A program made the position numbers and the translations under genes. 64,000 nt of DNA from Ornithodoros turicata (taxonomy: Eukaryota > Arthropoda > Arachnida > Ixodida > Argasidae): the NCBI RefSeq assembly GCF_037126465.1, contig NW_026999318.1:2080447-2144446 (forward strand), given 5' to 3'. Of the stretch, positions 11,668 to 23,181 are shown in pieces (position 1 is the stretch's first letter; every line of letters begins with the position of its first letter). Under the pieces are notes generated by a model that worked only from the letters and a program-made list of their open reading frames with translations, ran no database searches and was not told the origin of the DNA.

Positions 11668-11787
11668 AAAGATGAAAGTCACTGAAAAGGTTAGCCAGCT
11701 GTAGGACTCGAACCCACATCTTCTGGATTGCCGGTCCAGGGCTCTACCATCGGAACTCGGCTCTACTACGGAAAATCAGTTCTTTCA
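11668..11787 (-). mobile_element. tRNA-derived SINE (Ruka-like)
   Basis: A 120-bp insertion flanked by perfect 14-bp target duplications CATCGCACTGTATG (11654-11667 and 11788-11801). Read on the minus strand it has a box A-like GATGGTAGAGC, a perfect 5-bp stem CTGGA/TCCAG around a tRNA-like loop, and box B GGGTTCGAGTCC, followed by a short tail. Internal RNA polymerase III promoter elements plus long TSDs define a SINE mobilised by a LINE. The resemblance to the tick Ruka family is from memory. The position-33 T normal in tRNAs is missing, so it is not a functional tRNA. Confidence 0.8.
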
Positions 11788-11801
11788 CATCGCACTGTAT
11801 G

Positions 11802-13531
11802 TTTGGCACTACTTCAGATATGGTTTCGGTTTCATTTAGTTAGCTTCCGTCCCGCTTGGAGTCCGCACGATCCATCCATATAGCACATATCCAGAATCCA
11901 GATCCAATCCAATCCATGCTGTGGACGCGTGTTTGTAAACAAACACGTGTTTGCTCTGTCGTGCTGAAGTTTCTGAAGTTGGGTATGTCATTTTTATAAC
12001 ATGTTGTATTTTTTAGTCGAGTGCTTCGAGGACGAGTTCTGCATGATGCAATTCTGTTCTAATTGGGTTTGTCCACGTTTCTTGAGCGATATTGGCACAG
12101 CTTTAGTGATTCCATCGGCTCTTTTTTTGTCGATGTTAAAAGAGAAACTAAAAAAAAAAAAAAGCCATTGTGCTATATGTTTGCGACGTCTCGAGTGTGA
12201 CAGCTTGGATTTTGTCTCTTCCAATTTCGCATGGTTCAATGAGGATCGTCGTCGGAACCACGTTCGGAACACTTGCAGCACAAAGCAAACAGTTTCAGTT
12301 TGTTCAGACTTCAAAAGGGGGTAGTCTTTCACACTTGCTAACTTTACCTTTGTAATGAGTGAAGGCTTGGAAGGTGTTCACTTCTCAGGTTGTGTATGCG
12401 AAATAATGAAGCTGCCGACAGACGCCTCGTGTGTTTAGTCATGTCATCATTAAGGCTGTGAAGATAAAATTGGTCTTTGTAATGCAAGATTGGGGCACGT
12501 GACGATCAAAACCATAAGGACTCTGGACCGTGGTCTCGAGTAGAATAGTCTTTTTGCTTCAACTACAAACTTTAGCTGTACCTGCGTACACCCATATGTC
12601 AGAAAAGGCACGCACACAGTTTGCATGAAACTAAATGGGAAAATCGATTCGGAGTGTTGCGATTTTCCAAGCACAACTCATCTGAGTAACTCAATTATGG
12701 CAAAGATAAGGCGACGAAAAAGTAAGTTTGGGCGATCCTGGAGTTTATTTCCAGCGCTGCATGAAGACCTACCGCAGGGTGGTGTGATATCCCGACATCC
12801 AGTTGAGAGTATCGGGGATTTTCCCAGCGCCTATCTACCCCCCCCCCCCCCCAAAAAAAAAAAAAAGAAGAAGAAAAAGTTGATATGAAGTCATCGTTTT
12901 CTTTGTGTGAAAATGCATGGCACAAGCCAGCACAGTGGGGTTTGATGCCTCTCCCAGGCAAAAAAGACAGTCCAGGGCACATCCTTGAAAGTAGAGCTCT
13001 GGTGTGAGCCAGTTGGCAATGTATGTTCTAATATTGTTGCACTATACTTAAGAAAGCTTGACACAGACAGGAACATGAGAGGAGAGAGGTGAGCACTAGT
13101 TTTGTGTTGTTTTTTTTTATGTGTTCAAATAAATACACACTAAATAAATCACCTTGACTCAGTCGAACGAAGCCGTCCAAGCTCTTGTGGATGATGATTC
13201 GTGGGCGAGTGTATGGAAGACGTGTGACTAGCACCTGGAATCCTACACCACCATCATGGTCCAAGCCTGAGCAACACATAACTCTTCAGTTACTTTTGCA
13301 AGGCATGAAAGTGGGGATGTGGTGTAGCTGGCAGGGATGATAAAACTGCCTATGCTTGGGTCAAAAAAACGTCTGACAGAGGGCCGCCCTTCTGCTATAC
13401 GTGGGGTGCGATAACGTCACACCGCGATGCATAATGGGGAGGCGTCGCCATAGTGGTGAACCACCGACGCGGTGGGACCACTGAGTTCGAGCTAGCCGAG
13501 CGTTGTTTACGCTAGCACCAGTAGGCCGGCT
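11802..13531. other. Non-coding stretch
   Basis: No recognisable protein or RNA gene. Contains an A13 run at about 12153 and a C-run followed by A-run at 12838-12880 (possibly a reverse-strand retroposon tail or low-complexity sequence). Confidence 0.5.
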
Positions 13532-14018
13532 TTGGTGATTTGTGCAATCGTGCACTGCTCAAGCAGGAGCAGCAGACGACCGAAGGCAGGCACAGTTGAG
13601 AGTGTCCGCTTTTTTAGAATACTGAAGATTATCAGAACCCAAGGAAAGTCTGAACTGGAGTTAAGTGCAAACAGACGGAGACTGTGGTTGGCACGAATCA
13701 AGCATTCAGATTTGAGTGCAGCAAAGATGGATAGTGCCAGAGTGTGTAGTAAACATTTCGTGAAAGGTAAGCAGAACGTTTTATTGCCTAAACAAGTGTG
13801 TTTTCAAATTCAATGAACATCGCTGGATATATGTCATCTCACACGAGTCTACCGCAGGCGAGCCGTCGTCATTGCACGACACTACCAACCCTGACTGGAG
13901 TCCAATCATTAACCTCGGCTACGAAAAGAGCCCCTTGAAGCTGGCATCAGCGACTAGCCGCTACGAAAGGGCAAGGCGACGAGCTGCGAAGTCTGTGTGC
14001 AATAACCATGACACATAG
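13532..14018 (+). CDS. THAP-domain protein, two exons
   Basis: Exon 1 (13532-13766) encodes a THAP C2CH zinc finger: CAIVHC at the N-terminus, RRRLWLARI in the middle and VCSKHF at the end, the DNA-binding module of P-element transposases and related host proteins. It ends at AAAG|GTAAGC in phase 1. Exon 2 (13858-14018) follows an ACCGCAG acceptor, restores the frame and gives the family's post-finger segment (LHDTTNPDWSPIINLGY), then a basic tail and TAG: about 131 residues. No ATG precedes the finger; the codon where methionine is expected is TTG, so the start is either mutated or in an unseen upstream exon. No catalytic domain follows. Either a finger-only derivative or the 5' end of a decayed element. 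Confidence 0.6.
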
Positions 14019-15334
14019 GTCAACATGACAGAAGGTAAAGCAATTTCTTGTATTTTTTACATTGTCGTGTACCTGTAATGAAGTGCATTGTCCAGAGATC
14101 ACATTCGCATGCTTACCGTGTTATTTTAAATAAAACACTGGTTCAGGATCAGGTGTGTCGCGCTTCATCAATGCTCCAACAATGGAAGTGCAAAGAATAT
14201 GCTGCAGACATACCTCTGAGATTACCAGGACCCTGTTGCCTTGTACGATCCTCGTTCTCGGTTTCTCAACCCGACCGCTCGTCACGTAATTATGCGCTTC
14301 TAAGGATCTGAAAGCCTTCATTTGCTTTTTCAACGGGTAGCTAGTCGAAAGAACAAGGTAGTCGCTGATCTCTACAAGTCCTACTTTTGGATAGTGTTCT
14401 TCACCCGGTGAAAATTGCGAACAGTCCATCGTGTACGGATCCCCGCTGCACAACGCAACCTTCTCTTCATACTGTTTTCTGTCCGCGCTGTTCAGTGCAT
14501 CAAGAAACTCTGATGCAGTCCACGAGTTCCTTGACATCAGAGCAGTACAATGACAACAGAAGTTTGCAGGTCGGTAGGTGCAAAACCATGAAACGTACGC
14601 AGTTGCGGGTACACTGACATACCCCTGGGACGGAGAAACGCGGACGCTGGTTCACCAGAGAGAGGGATGCAGGAAAGGGTAAGGCTATGTGACGTCATGC
14701 GCACGGCACCTATAGTCTAGCTCAACTGTGCTAAAGGACTTCAATACTGGAAGCAAGCTTGAGTTTGGTGACAAGACACTCCCTTGGGTGCATACGAGTG
14801 TTGGGAGACTCTTTTCGGCTGTAGTTCGTGTCACACAGGCTCCTGTGTGACTCGAACTACAGCCGAAAAGAGTCTCCCACGATTGTTTCCACAGCGACTT
14901 TTTTTCCGAAAGACCAAAGAATGGACCCTAGTACTGTACCCTGTTCTGTACCCTAGTACTGTACAGAGATTGTGGGTTCTAACATAAATGTGATGTAAGC
15001 TAGCTCTGAACAAGCAGCCCTGAAAACGTTCATTTAGTGGCAAAGACTGGAGGTGCACAAGAGCAATGCATGACACTGCAGTTGAGGTCAAGGAGTCATG
15101 TTTGTCAAAAAATGAGTATATGCCGTCTATGCTGGTAGGACCATGCAAGGAGGACTTCAAGCTCGACAGGACTGGTGTTGTCTGAGAAATTGGAGAAAAA
15201 GTGTTCAGATGTGCAAGAATACAGAAGGTATCAGTAATGCTTGAACAATGTTTAATGGCAGTGTAATGGAAATCAGGTCATAACTTCTCGTAAAAAAATG
15301 CTCAGAGTAGCAAAAAGTCAGAGTAGCAAGAGAC
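14019..15334. other. Non-coding stretch containing a long palindrome
   Basis: No gene recognised. The frame at 14121-14537 on the minus strand is open for about 138 codons but resembles nothing I know and has no supporting splice pattern. The palindrome at 14802-14879 is listed separately. Confidence 0.4.
14802..14879. repeat. 78-bp near-perfect palindrome
   Basis: Two 38-bp arms (starting TGGGAGACTCTTTTCGGCTG) separated by two bases and differing at a single position. No TIR-bounded element around it was found. Confidence 0.9.
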
Positions 15335-15337
15335 TAA

Positions 15338-15781
15338 GGGCCTGTTCTCACTTGCAAAGCGGAGCACACAGTACTCTGCCGGCTCAGCAGCTGAAGTCTT
15401 GCGGAACCTTGTTGGCGACGTGACGCCAGATTATTTTGCCTGTGTTGATTCTTGGTTCCCGTAAGCTATGATGACCCACAAGCTCAACTAGCTGTGTAAA
15501 CGGGACATTCGACAACGTGTTCAGTACACTATGGCACCAACACAGCACGACACCACGAGAGCCAGAAAGTAAAACAATCCTGCATATTCCGAGACGTCAT
15601 GGATAAAACAGCCCCTTGATTGATCATCACAAACCAGCGCTAGAGACAAAGGCTGTAAAAGTTGACAGGAGCTCAACTCTGACACGTGTTGTTTTCCTGT
15701 GGTTCACAGTAGTGTGAGTAGGAAAAGACAGCGCTATTTTCTGCTGCTGTGGACCAAAGCGCTGTATGTGAGAACAGGCCC
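15338..15781. mobile_element. PIF/Harbinger-type MITE (444 bp)
   Basis: Terminal inverted repeats GGGCCTGTTCTCAC / GTGAGAACAGGCCC flanked by the trinucleotide TAA on both sides (15335-15337 and 15782-15784). A 3-bp TSD of the TWA type fits PIF/Harbinger. No coding sequence. Confidence 0.75.
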
Positions 15782-15784
15782 TAA

Positions 15785-18700
15785 CGACTCTTCACTACTC
15801 TGTCCGCGTCATGCCGTCACACACATGCGCATGTAGCAATGTTATCTGCTATAAAGCCCGGCAGTTGACATTACCTGACAATAGAGTTCCCCATGTTTTG
15901 TAGACATTGCCAGTGCAGTGACTAAAGCACCGCAGTGGCAGTCACTGGCCGCTCTTGGAATTACTTGCGTACTGTTAATCTAGCATCGCTTGGGTATCTT
16001 ACGTAAAATATTTGTCCGTGGATAAAATTTTTTTTTTTTCGAAGATGTGTGACGTCAATACTTACAAGCTCAATCAATCAATTTGCTTAGGTCAGTTTAC
16101 AAGATCGGGATGTGCCATCAAGCAGCAAAGTGGCTGTATGACGATAGCAAAACCCCCAAAGATTGTTACACTCATTTCAACAACGTGCGCTACAATGCGT
16201 GCATGAAATGCAATGGACGAAGATTAGGTGGACGAGCCTACTGTATGGCAGCCAGTGACATCCACATGTATTTACAGTCAACCCTCGATATGTGAACTCT
16301 CTCGCGATGCGAACAGTTAGTTGTGGAACGGAACACTTCCCATATATTTCTTTCTTGGTTTATGAACCCTCAGTACCCAAACAGTGAACACATTTTGCTG
16401 GCGCAGCATCCAGGAAACTTACCATTTTTACCTTGATTTATGAACAGGACTACTCTGGTCTCCTGAGTCAATAGAACAGAAGAGTCGGTGGATGTCACAG
16501 GAGATCCAGCATCATCACTCATCAGTGGTGTCCAGACTCCAGACTATAGAGAGGATCATCAGTTCGGCAAGTGAAGGGTCAGTGACTATGGAGGTCTTAC
16601 ACAGTGGCTCGTATGACTATAACAGCGGGCAATGGACCATTTCCATATTCGCGTTGCCCCTGGCGACGGAATGTCGAACGTCGTGTCTTTCCCCCCAAAC
16701 TTGGTGATGCTTTTCGGACTGGCACGTTGCGTGGGAAAGTAGCAAGAGAAGATTGGAAGAAGAATGCGGAAAGAGTGAAAGCGCATTGTACTCATTACCA
16801 GACCTCAAACGTCTGCGTAACCTTGAACCCGAATATCTCCCCACAATGAACATGACAGTTGCTCGCAGGTGGGGCCATAGCGATGTTTTCCACTCAAATA
16901 TGGCGGACGTAAGGGCTGGGCATGCACATACGCGTGTTGTCGGAAATGGTCCATTCTGGAAGTGTTCGCACAATCCTATTGGAAATAACCTTATTGATAT
17001 CCAATTTGTTCTGGCATATCATATTATGAAAACTGGATTCCAATACGATTAACTGGATTGGAACCGATACACTACACATTGTTTGCTTCTGATATGCCAA
17101 TTGCATATTGTTTGATATCCAATATGAATCTCCAATATCTCACATATTGTAAATTGATTTCCACAACTGGAAAGCAATGCTGTCTGAACCAACGTAGTAT
17201 TGGGTATGCATAGGAACAATAAGCACGTAACATGGGCTAAAGTGTGAGACAGATGCAAGGTATATTTTTCTACTCTTTGTTTCTCATCATGTCGCACAGC
17301 ATATGTCCTATGTACTTGTTGGCCAGCTTGCTCCTCTTCTTTGGGCATTCTGTGCTGGCGTGAAGCCTAATGTACCTGTGGTAGGCCCCTGATGAAGAGA
17401 AAGAAAAAAGATTATATCACATTACGTTGACTGATCACATAAAGAAAGTAATTTCCTAAACAGCGCAAGTTCCTGTACTGATGCTCGCAGAAGCATGACA
17501 GATGGGCAATGTCAGAATGTTAAAGAAACAAGGAGGTGCAACATGCTTGTTGAACATCATTCGTGCAGATTGCCTCCTTACTACGAAGGTTATCAATGAC
17601 AAGGATGTTCAAGTGTAGTGGGGATATCTGTGGGGAAACCGCAGTCGGAAGCACAGCTCAGAATAGTTGAACAGCTCAGAATGCAGCCTTGGCAAAACAA
17701 TAGCCCATCGCACATGATAGTATACACATGTCGAAATGTTGCATTTACGCAAGTGCTATGTATCACATCAGAATTTAATTTTCTAGTCCGTCTTAAAAGC
17801 ATCCGCGTGTCGGAAGCTTGAAGGCTGCATTCGCAAATCATGCAAGGTGGGTGGTGTGCCTGCTGCGGTGGATGCTTTTTGGTGGCAGTGAAGTGAGAGC
17901 AGGTTGCATAACCAGCACTACAGCCACACATAGAGGAAAGGATTTGAGAGTATTCTACATCACACGCAGCGTTCAGTACCTTCTCACAAACACATGCGTG
18001 AGGGAGGAAGCCTACCCTACTCAATCACGTGCTGCTTACATTGAGCTACTCCACTCACAGTTAGTTTTGGAATGTATGCCACATTGGCCGTAGGATACCA
18101 ACCATACATTGTACCATTGCTTTTTTTTTTCTCCACTTTGCTATAATGATGCTATGCGAAACAGAATCAGTTGATCTTTTTGCATATTCTTTATGAAGAA
18201 TGATCTAATTGCACCAGGTATGCATACATACTTGTTAAATGTTTGCACATTGGCAAAGTAATGCAGAAAGCAGAGGCTTACTTTTTACGGCTGCCAGTTT
18301 TTTTGGTGTGAGGGCAAAGTTTGCTTGTGCATGCTTTTTGCGCCTGCACGTAGTTCCTGTGACGCTGCAGTTTAACAGGTCTGGCGTGTTCCAGATGACT
18401 CTTGTTATGCCTTTACAGAATTTTGAACCTGATTTCGATGCGTTTAGCCAGTCATATCTTTCTTTTGACATGCTTACCCCACAACAAAGGATTACCTGAA
18501 AATATAAACACATGTTTCTGTTACATCTTGTATGGAAAGGTCCACAGAAATAGTCTGTACATCTGTGCACTCTGCACTTAGGGCAGTATTATTTTCATTA
18601 TAACATAATTGAAGGGAATTATGTTAACGCAGTGTGTATTGTAGAGGTGGGGAATGTACCAGATGGGCCCTACCTGTTCACTTTAGAATATAAAGAGTAG

Positions 18701-19238
18701 CAATGTAATATGCCTCCTCAAATTGGCGATTTCAATGTACTTATAAACTGTCCAAAGGAACACATGGAAGACGCCCATATGTCAGGTTGAAGTATCTGGT
18801 TTCTCTGTACACAACTCATGAAACTTTGCGAATGGTTCGAGCGGCGTTTTATTCACATCAGCAATGCCCTGCTTCTCCATCCAAACGCCACGGAACCACA
18901 CCCAAATAAACTCACAATAACCCAAGCACCCAGTATTAGGCAATGCTTGACCTATGCAGCTGTGGCTGACCGTGGGCGACATGGAGGCGTGGGCGAGGAT
19001 GGACACGCGCTCCTCAGTTCCGTTCAACGCATCTGTGAATCTGTGAATCTTAGAAAGGAAATTTGCACAGGTCCCTTGCATCAAGGTTTTGTATCACTGC
19101 TGCAAGTGCAACAGGGTAAATATGCAGAACAGTTAGCATAATGTCATAATTATGGGAAACCTTTACAGTACAAAAAAAAGGTTATAAAAGAAGATTTTTT
19201 GTCATTCGTTCCTGTTCTGGGTCTTGTCCCTCGCTATT
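15785..19238. other. Mostly non-coding; truncated pogo end and AT-rich repeats
   Basis: A single pogo-type end (TA followed by CAGTCAACCCTCGATATG) starts at 16275 without a matching opposite end. GGACCATTTCC at about 16632 and GGAAATGGTCC at about 16943 may delimit a small degraded MITE. Minus-strand frame 17593-18024 is cysteine-rich (CGCSAGYATCSHF, faintly SWIM-like) but unsupported. Frames at 18782-19141 on both strands are unrecognised. Confidence 0.35.
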
Positions 19239-19240
19239 TA

Positions 19241-20154
19241 CAGTAGAACCCCTTTATAGTGAAGTCGTCTGGACCATGAAAAATCTTCACTATATCAGTG
19301 TCTTCACTATATCAGTAGTTCACTTTTTTCTGGCATGTATGACCCACAGAATGCCTGTAAGCAGCAGGTATTGGTTGTAATGGAATACACATACTTTATT
19401 TACTTGAAAACACATAATAGCAAGTACATTTGGAACTGGTGCTATCTGAAGTGTTGCAGTAAGGTGGTGTAGTAACACATGGAGATGTTCATTGCGCGAG
19501 CTTGACCAAACCACTTCAACAGCGCCGTATCAACGTCCTCGTAGGGGGATGCCCTCATTCTTCGTCTCTTTTCATTGCAACCACCTGCAACAGCGTCTTC
19601 AACAGTTGCTCGCTTCTTGACTATGCCAGACACTGCCGCTTCTGAAACTCCAAATTTCTTCGCAATATCTTTGCGCTTCAGTGTTCTGGCGTCCACGTCG
19701 TGAAGCAGCTGCTGTCTTTCGATGACAGTGAGCACCTTTCTCTTCGACATGCTTGCAGTGTCACGCTTACGAAGCTCAAAATGCACTGCGATGCATGGTG
19801 CTTTTAACAACACCAAACAAAACAAAAAGGCGAGCCTGGATGCCTGGCTGGTTGGTCATGACTCATGACCACTCCTTTCATCCTACGTCATTGATCACGC
19901 CGAACTTCCGGAACACGGCGGTGCTACGTGAGTTCCGTTTTCCACCGCGATGGCGGAAAGAGTCATTTTTTCGGGGTATTCCGAAGTTTCGGCCGACTTT
20001 CCTTCACTACATCCGGTTCTCGGGCAGAAAAGTCTTCACTATAAACGGATTGCGAATACATGGGCGTCTATGGGCATTCAATCGGGATCGAGATTTCCCT
20101 TCGCTACATCCGTTTCTTCACTACATGCGGGTTCACTATAGCGGGGTTCTACTG
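19241..20154 (-). mobile_element. Internally deleted pogo element (914 bp)
   Basis: TIRs CAGTAGAACCCCTTTATAG and the complement of CAGTAGAACCCCGCTATAG, flanked by TA at 19239-19240 and 20155-20156. Subterminal TTCACTATA / TATAGTGAA motifs repeat inside both ends. It keeps only the transposase N-terminus. Confidence 0.85.
19442..19750 (-). pseudogene. pogo transposase N-terminal fragment (CENP-B HTH)
   Basis: From ATG at 19750 the frame encodes about 102 residues beginning MSKRKVLTVIERQQLLHDV, then KRKDIAKKFGVSEAAVSGIVK, a CENP-B N-terminal helix-turn-helix that binds transposon ends. The frame then stops; the second HTH and the DDD catalytic domain are deleted. Non-autonomous. Confidence 0.75.
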
Positions 20155-20156
20155 TA

Positions 20157-20892
20157 CTTTATGCACATTGTATAATAGCATCATCATTCCGAAAAAGAAC
20201 TGCTCTTCAATATGAGAGCATAAACACATGAGACTGAAGGACAAAAATGCACTAACACTTCCGATTTCTCTTGGTAGCATGTATGGTTCCTCTATCACAG
20301 GCGAGACGCATAGCCTGAGCTCAGTCGTCTTACCAACCAGATCGTCTTTTTTCTCTGTGAAACACACCAATATATTAATGCTGGGGGTATCCCGAAAAGA
20401 CAGCATGTAACAGGTTTCCACATTCCAAAGCGCGTCGCAAAAAGCCTAAAGCAATGCCCAAAGTTTCGGATTCTTCGCGCCCTGCCAGCGCGAAACTGTC
20501 GTAACACAAACTTTGCTTCAGTAAACTAATGACGGTTTCTACCTGCTTTCTTACCTCCATGTTTAAGCACCTCGGCAGGGTAACACTTTTCAATCGCCTC
20601 GCCGGGGCCTTGCCTAAAGGCCTTCAGCGTTGAGTCAGAATCTTCAATGTTGGCTGGAGTGAAATTCCGAATCAACGTAATCGGCAGAATGGCTTCTGCT
20701 CGATCGGTGTAGCGGACATGCACTAACATTTTTAGATATAAAAAATTGATGCTGAAGGAGAGTCTGAAAGTTTTCTGCAGAAAACGAAGAGACTTCCAGC
20801 CCCCATGGCAGCACATAACAATCGTTAGCAATCGCCAACGAAAAAATGGCTTTGGCTTGGCTAGTGCCTTCCGAGTTGTCTTCAGTTGGATG
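20157..20892. other. Spacer between two pogo elements
   Basis: No gene recognised. Minus-strand frames at 20295-20831 are open but resemble no known family. Confidence 0.45.
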
Positions 20893-20894
20893 TA

Positions 20895-22749
20895 CAGTTA
20901 AACCCCGGTATAACGAAGTCGGTGAATTAGGCGATTTACTTCGTTTATTGAAATTTCGTTAAAATGCAACACTATGTATACAGCACAAGAGAAAACCGGC
21001 AACATGCAGCAGTTATCAAGAAATAATTTATTTCCGGCAAAAGTTGTCTGTGACCTTCTTCTGTGCCATATTGGCTACCAACATTGGCGTCACACGACGT
21101 TCAAGTTCCCGAAGTGTTTTCATTGCGTCGTGCTGCTCGTGAGATCCAACATATCTCCTTAGCACGTCAAAAGCATCCAGCACATCACGCGCGTTGGGGG
21201 CGGGGACGTTGCACGATTCCTCATCACCATCGCTAACGTCCTCACCTTGCGATTTGTTGAGTACATCCTGCACGATAGAGTCGTCGGTAGCTTCTTCCGT
21301 CAGAATAACGCAGGAGTCCACAAACAAAAAGTCCTCAAGAGTGACAGCGTCGGGGACCATGTCCGGGGTGTCTCGAAGCTGCCGCCAAGCTTCCAAAAGT
21401 TCTTCGTCCAGCTCACTCCCTTCATTGCTCAGTTCATTGTCTTCCGTGCGGTTTACACTTTCACTAACGGGAACTTCGAAGCCAGCTTTCCTAAAGCAGT
21501 TCTGCACGATCTCCTTCGGGGTGGCTTTCCACGACGCCGTCATCATCTCAATCGCTTGGAAAATGTCCACCTTCGTTGATCGTTTGACACGAATGTCCAG
21601 CAGCAGCTTGTCAATAAGCCGCCGACGATACGCACATTTTACACTGTTAATGATGCCCTGGTCGAGAGCACTCAAAACAGCACTGTTATCCGGAGTTTGC
21701 TCTGCTTAGCCCCGTGGCAACGGTCTCCTTTCAGGAAAAGCGTCCTGTTTGGGAGCATCTGATAGAAAAGGGCCGATTCGTCAGCATTGTAAACGTCCCT
21801 TGGCTGGTACCGCGTCAAGATTCGTGGCAGCACTTCTTCAAGCCAAACCGCCGCTTCAGGCACATCAGCGGATGCTGATTCACCGCTGACCACCTTTCCA
21901 ACAATGGCGTGCCGAACCTTGAAACGGTGAAGCCACCCACTGCTTGCTCGAAACGCGTCGTTTTCCAGTAAGCAGGCGAAGTCCTTGGCTTTCTGTTGCA
22001 GCACAGCACCGGTGATTGGAACGTTTTGCGCCCTAGTTTCCATAAACCAGGAGTACACAGCCTTGTCAACGTCGTCGTACATGGCTCCTTTCAGTCTCTT
22101 GCATTGGGAACTTGTCCCCTTCTTCAGTCCATCTAGGATGGAGTCCTTCGCTTTCAAAATGGTGGAGAGCGAACTCTGAGGTATGCCGTAGCGTTCCGCG
22201 ACGTCCTTTTTCTTTTCTTCATTGCCGACCGCTTCCAGGATCTTCGCCTTGTCCTCAAGGGTGATGATTTTCCGTTTCCTGGCCGTGGCCATAGCACAGA
22301 CACAAGAGAGAACCAACCGAAGCGTCGCCTAAAGCAGCGGAGCGAAACCAGTACGATCCGGACAGTACGCAGCACGTGGACCGAAAGGAAAAACACAATG
22401 CACGCACGTGGTCGCTGCGCAACACGCTGCACAAGCGGGAGGAGGAAACAAGAGGGAGGAGGATGGCACTCACACAGCTCCCACAGCCAATAGAGTTCTG
22501 CGCCGACGCCAAGTGTCTCGCGAAGAAAAACACACTTTGTGCCCCATTTTTTTTTTGTGAATTCGAGGCGACAATACGCTCCGTACTTCGTTGAGGCCTT
22601 CGTTAAAGTGAAATTGCGAGGGACAAGACTTCGTTATACTGAGGTATGAAATACATGGGGTTCTATCGGAGCAAATTTACCGAAACCATAACACTTCGCA
22701 AAATCGCGAATTTCGTTAAAGTGAAGTTCGTTAAATCGGAGTTTGACTG
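20895..22749 (-). mobile_element. pogo/Tigger element with internally deleted transposase (1.86 kb)
   Basis: Ends CAGTTAAACCCCGGTATAAC and the complement of CAGTCAAACTCCGATTTAAC, flanked by TA at 20893-20894 and 22750-22751. Subterminal AACGAA motifs recur near both ends. The transposase is on the minus strand and lacks a block around the second catalytic aspartate. Confidence 0.85.
21028..22292 (-). pseudogene. pogo transposase, internal deletion
   Basis: An N-terminal half from ATG 22292 to 21672 contains a CENP-B HTH (KKDVAERYGIPQSSLSTIL), a second HTH (SSGWLHRFKVRH) and the first catalytic region (VYNADESALFYQ). It runs into a stop right after SKLRITVL. A second open segment from 21675 to 21028 resumes at LDQGIINSVKCAYRRR, the third catalytic region, and runs through an acidic C-terminus. 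By comparison with the intact copy at 53008-54570, about 100 codons including the second aspartate are missing and the frame is shifted. It cannot transpose by itself. Confidence 0.8.
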
Positions 22750-22751
22750 TA

Positions 22752-23179
22752 TACCAGAACGATATGATTTCTATGCTTGAACAGCCTGAATCGTCTTGTA
22801 GTATTTTGCATGTTTGGCATGTTTTTATATTTATTTATTTATTTTTAACGTTTGCCGCTATGCTTTTAAAGGAGCATTAAAGTGGTATCCAACATGGCCA
22901 AAAACTGCTGTCATCTTGTAAAGCAGTATGTGAGAAGCATTCCTGCAAAATATTTCTATCCAAAGTTGTTTCAATGCAGCACAATTTACTTGCAAAATCA
23001 CTGCCGCAGTCACAGGTCGGAGTGCTCCAACTGCACACCACTCCCACTCTAGTGTGATGTTTGTGGAAGAGCCCCCTCATTCGTTGGTAGAAAAAAGTCT
23101 GCTATGAACATTGCGAGCTGTTTCTCGTTGACTGTTATCTATTACATGATTTATATCACGTTTTCTGAAAAACTAAGCA
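22752..23179. other. Short spacer, nothing recognised
   Basis: AT-rich sequence with a TTTATTTATTTATTTTT patch near 22830. No gene seen. Confidence 0.5.
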
Positions 23180-23181
23180 TA

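Noticed and set aside
14121..14537. 138-codon minus-strand frame
   Set aside because: No motif recognised and no second line of evidence; treated as a chance open frame.
17593..18024. Cysteine-rich minus-strand frame with a faint SWIM-like pattern
   Set aside because: Spacing of Cys/His does not match well and there is no neighbouring nuclease or transposase domain.
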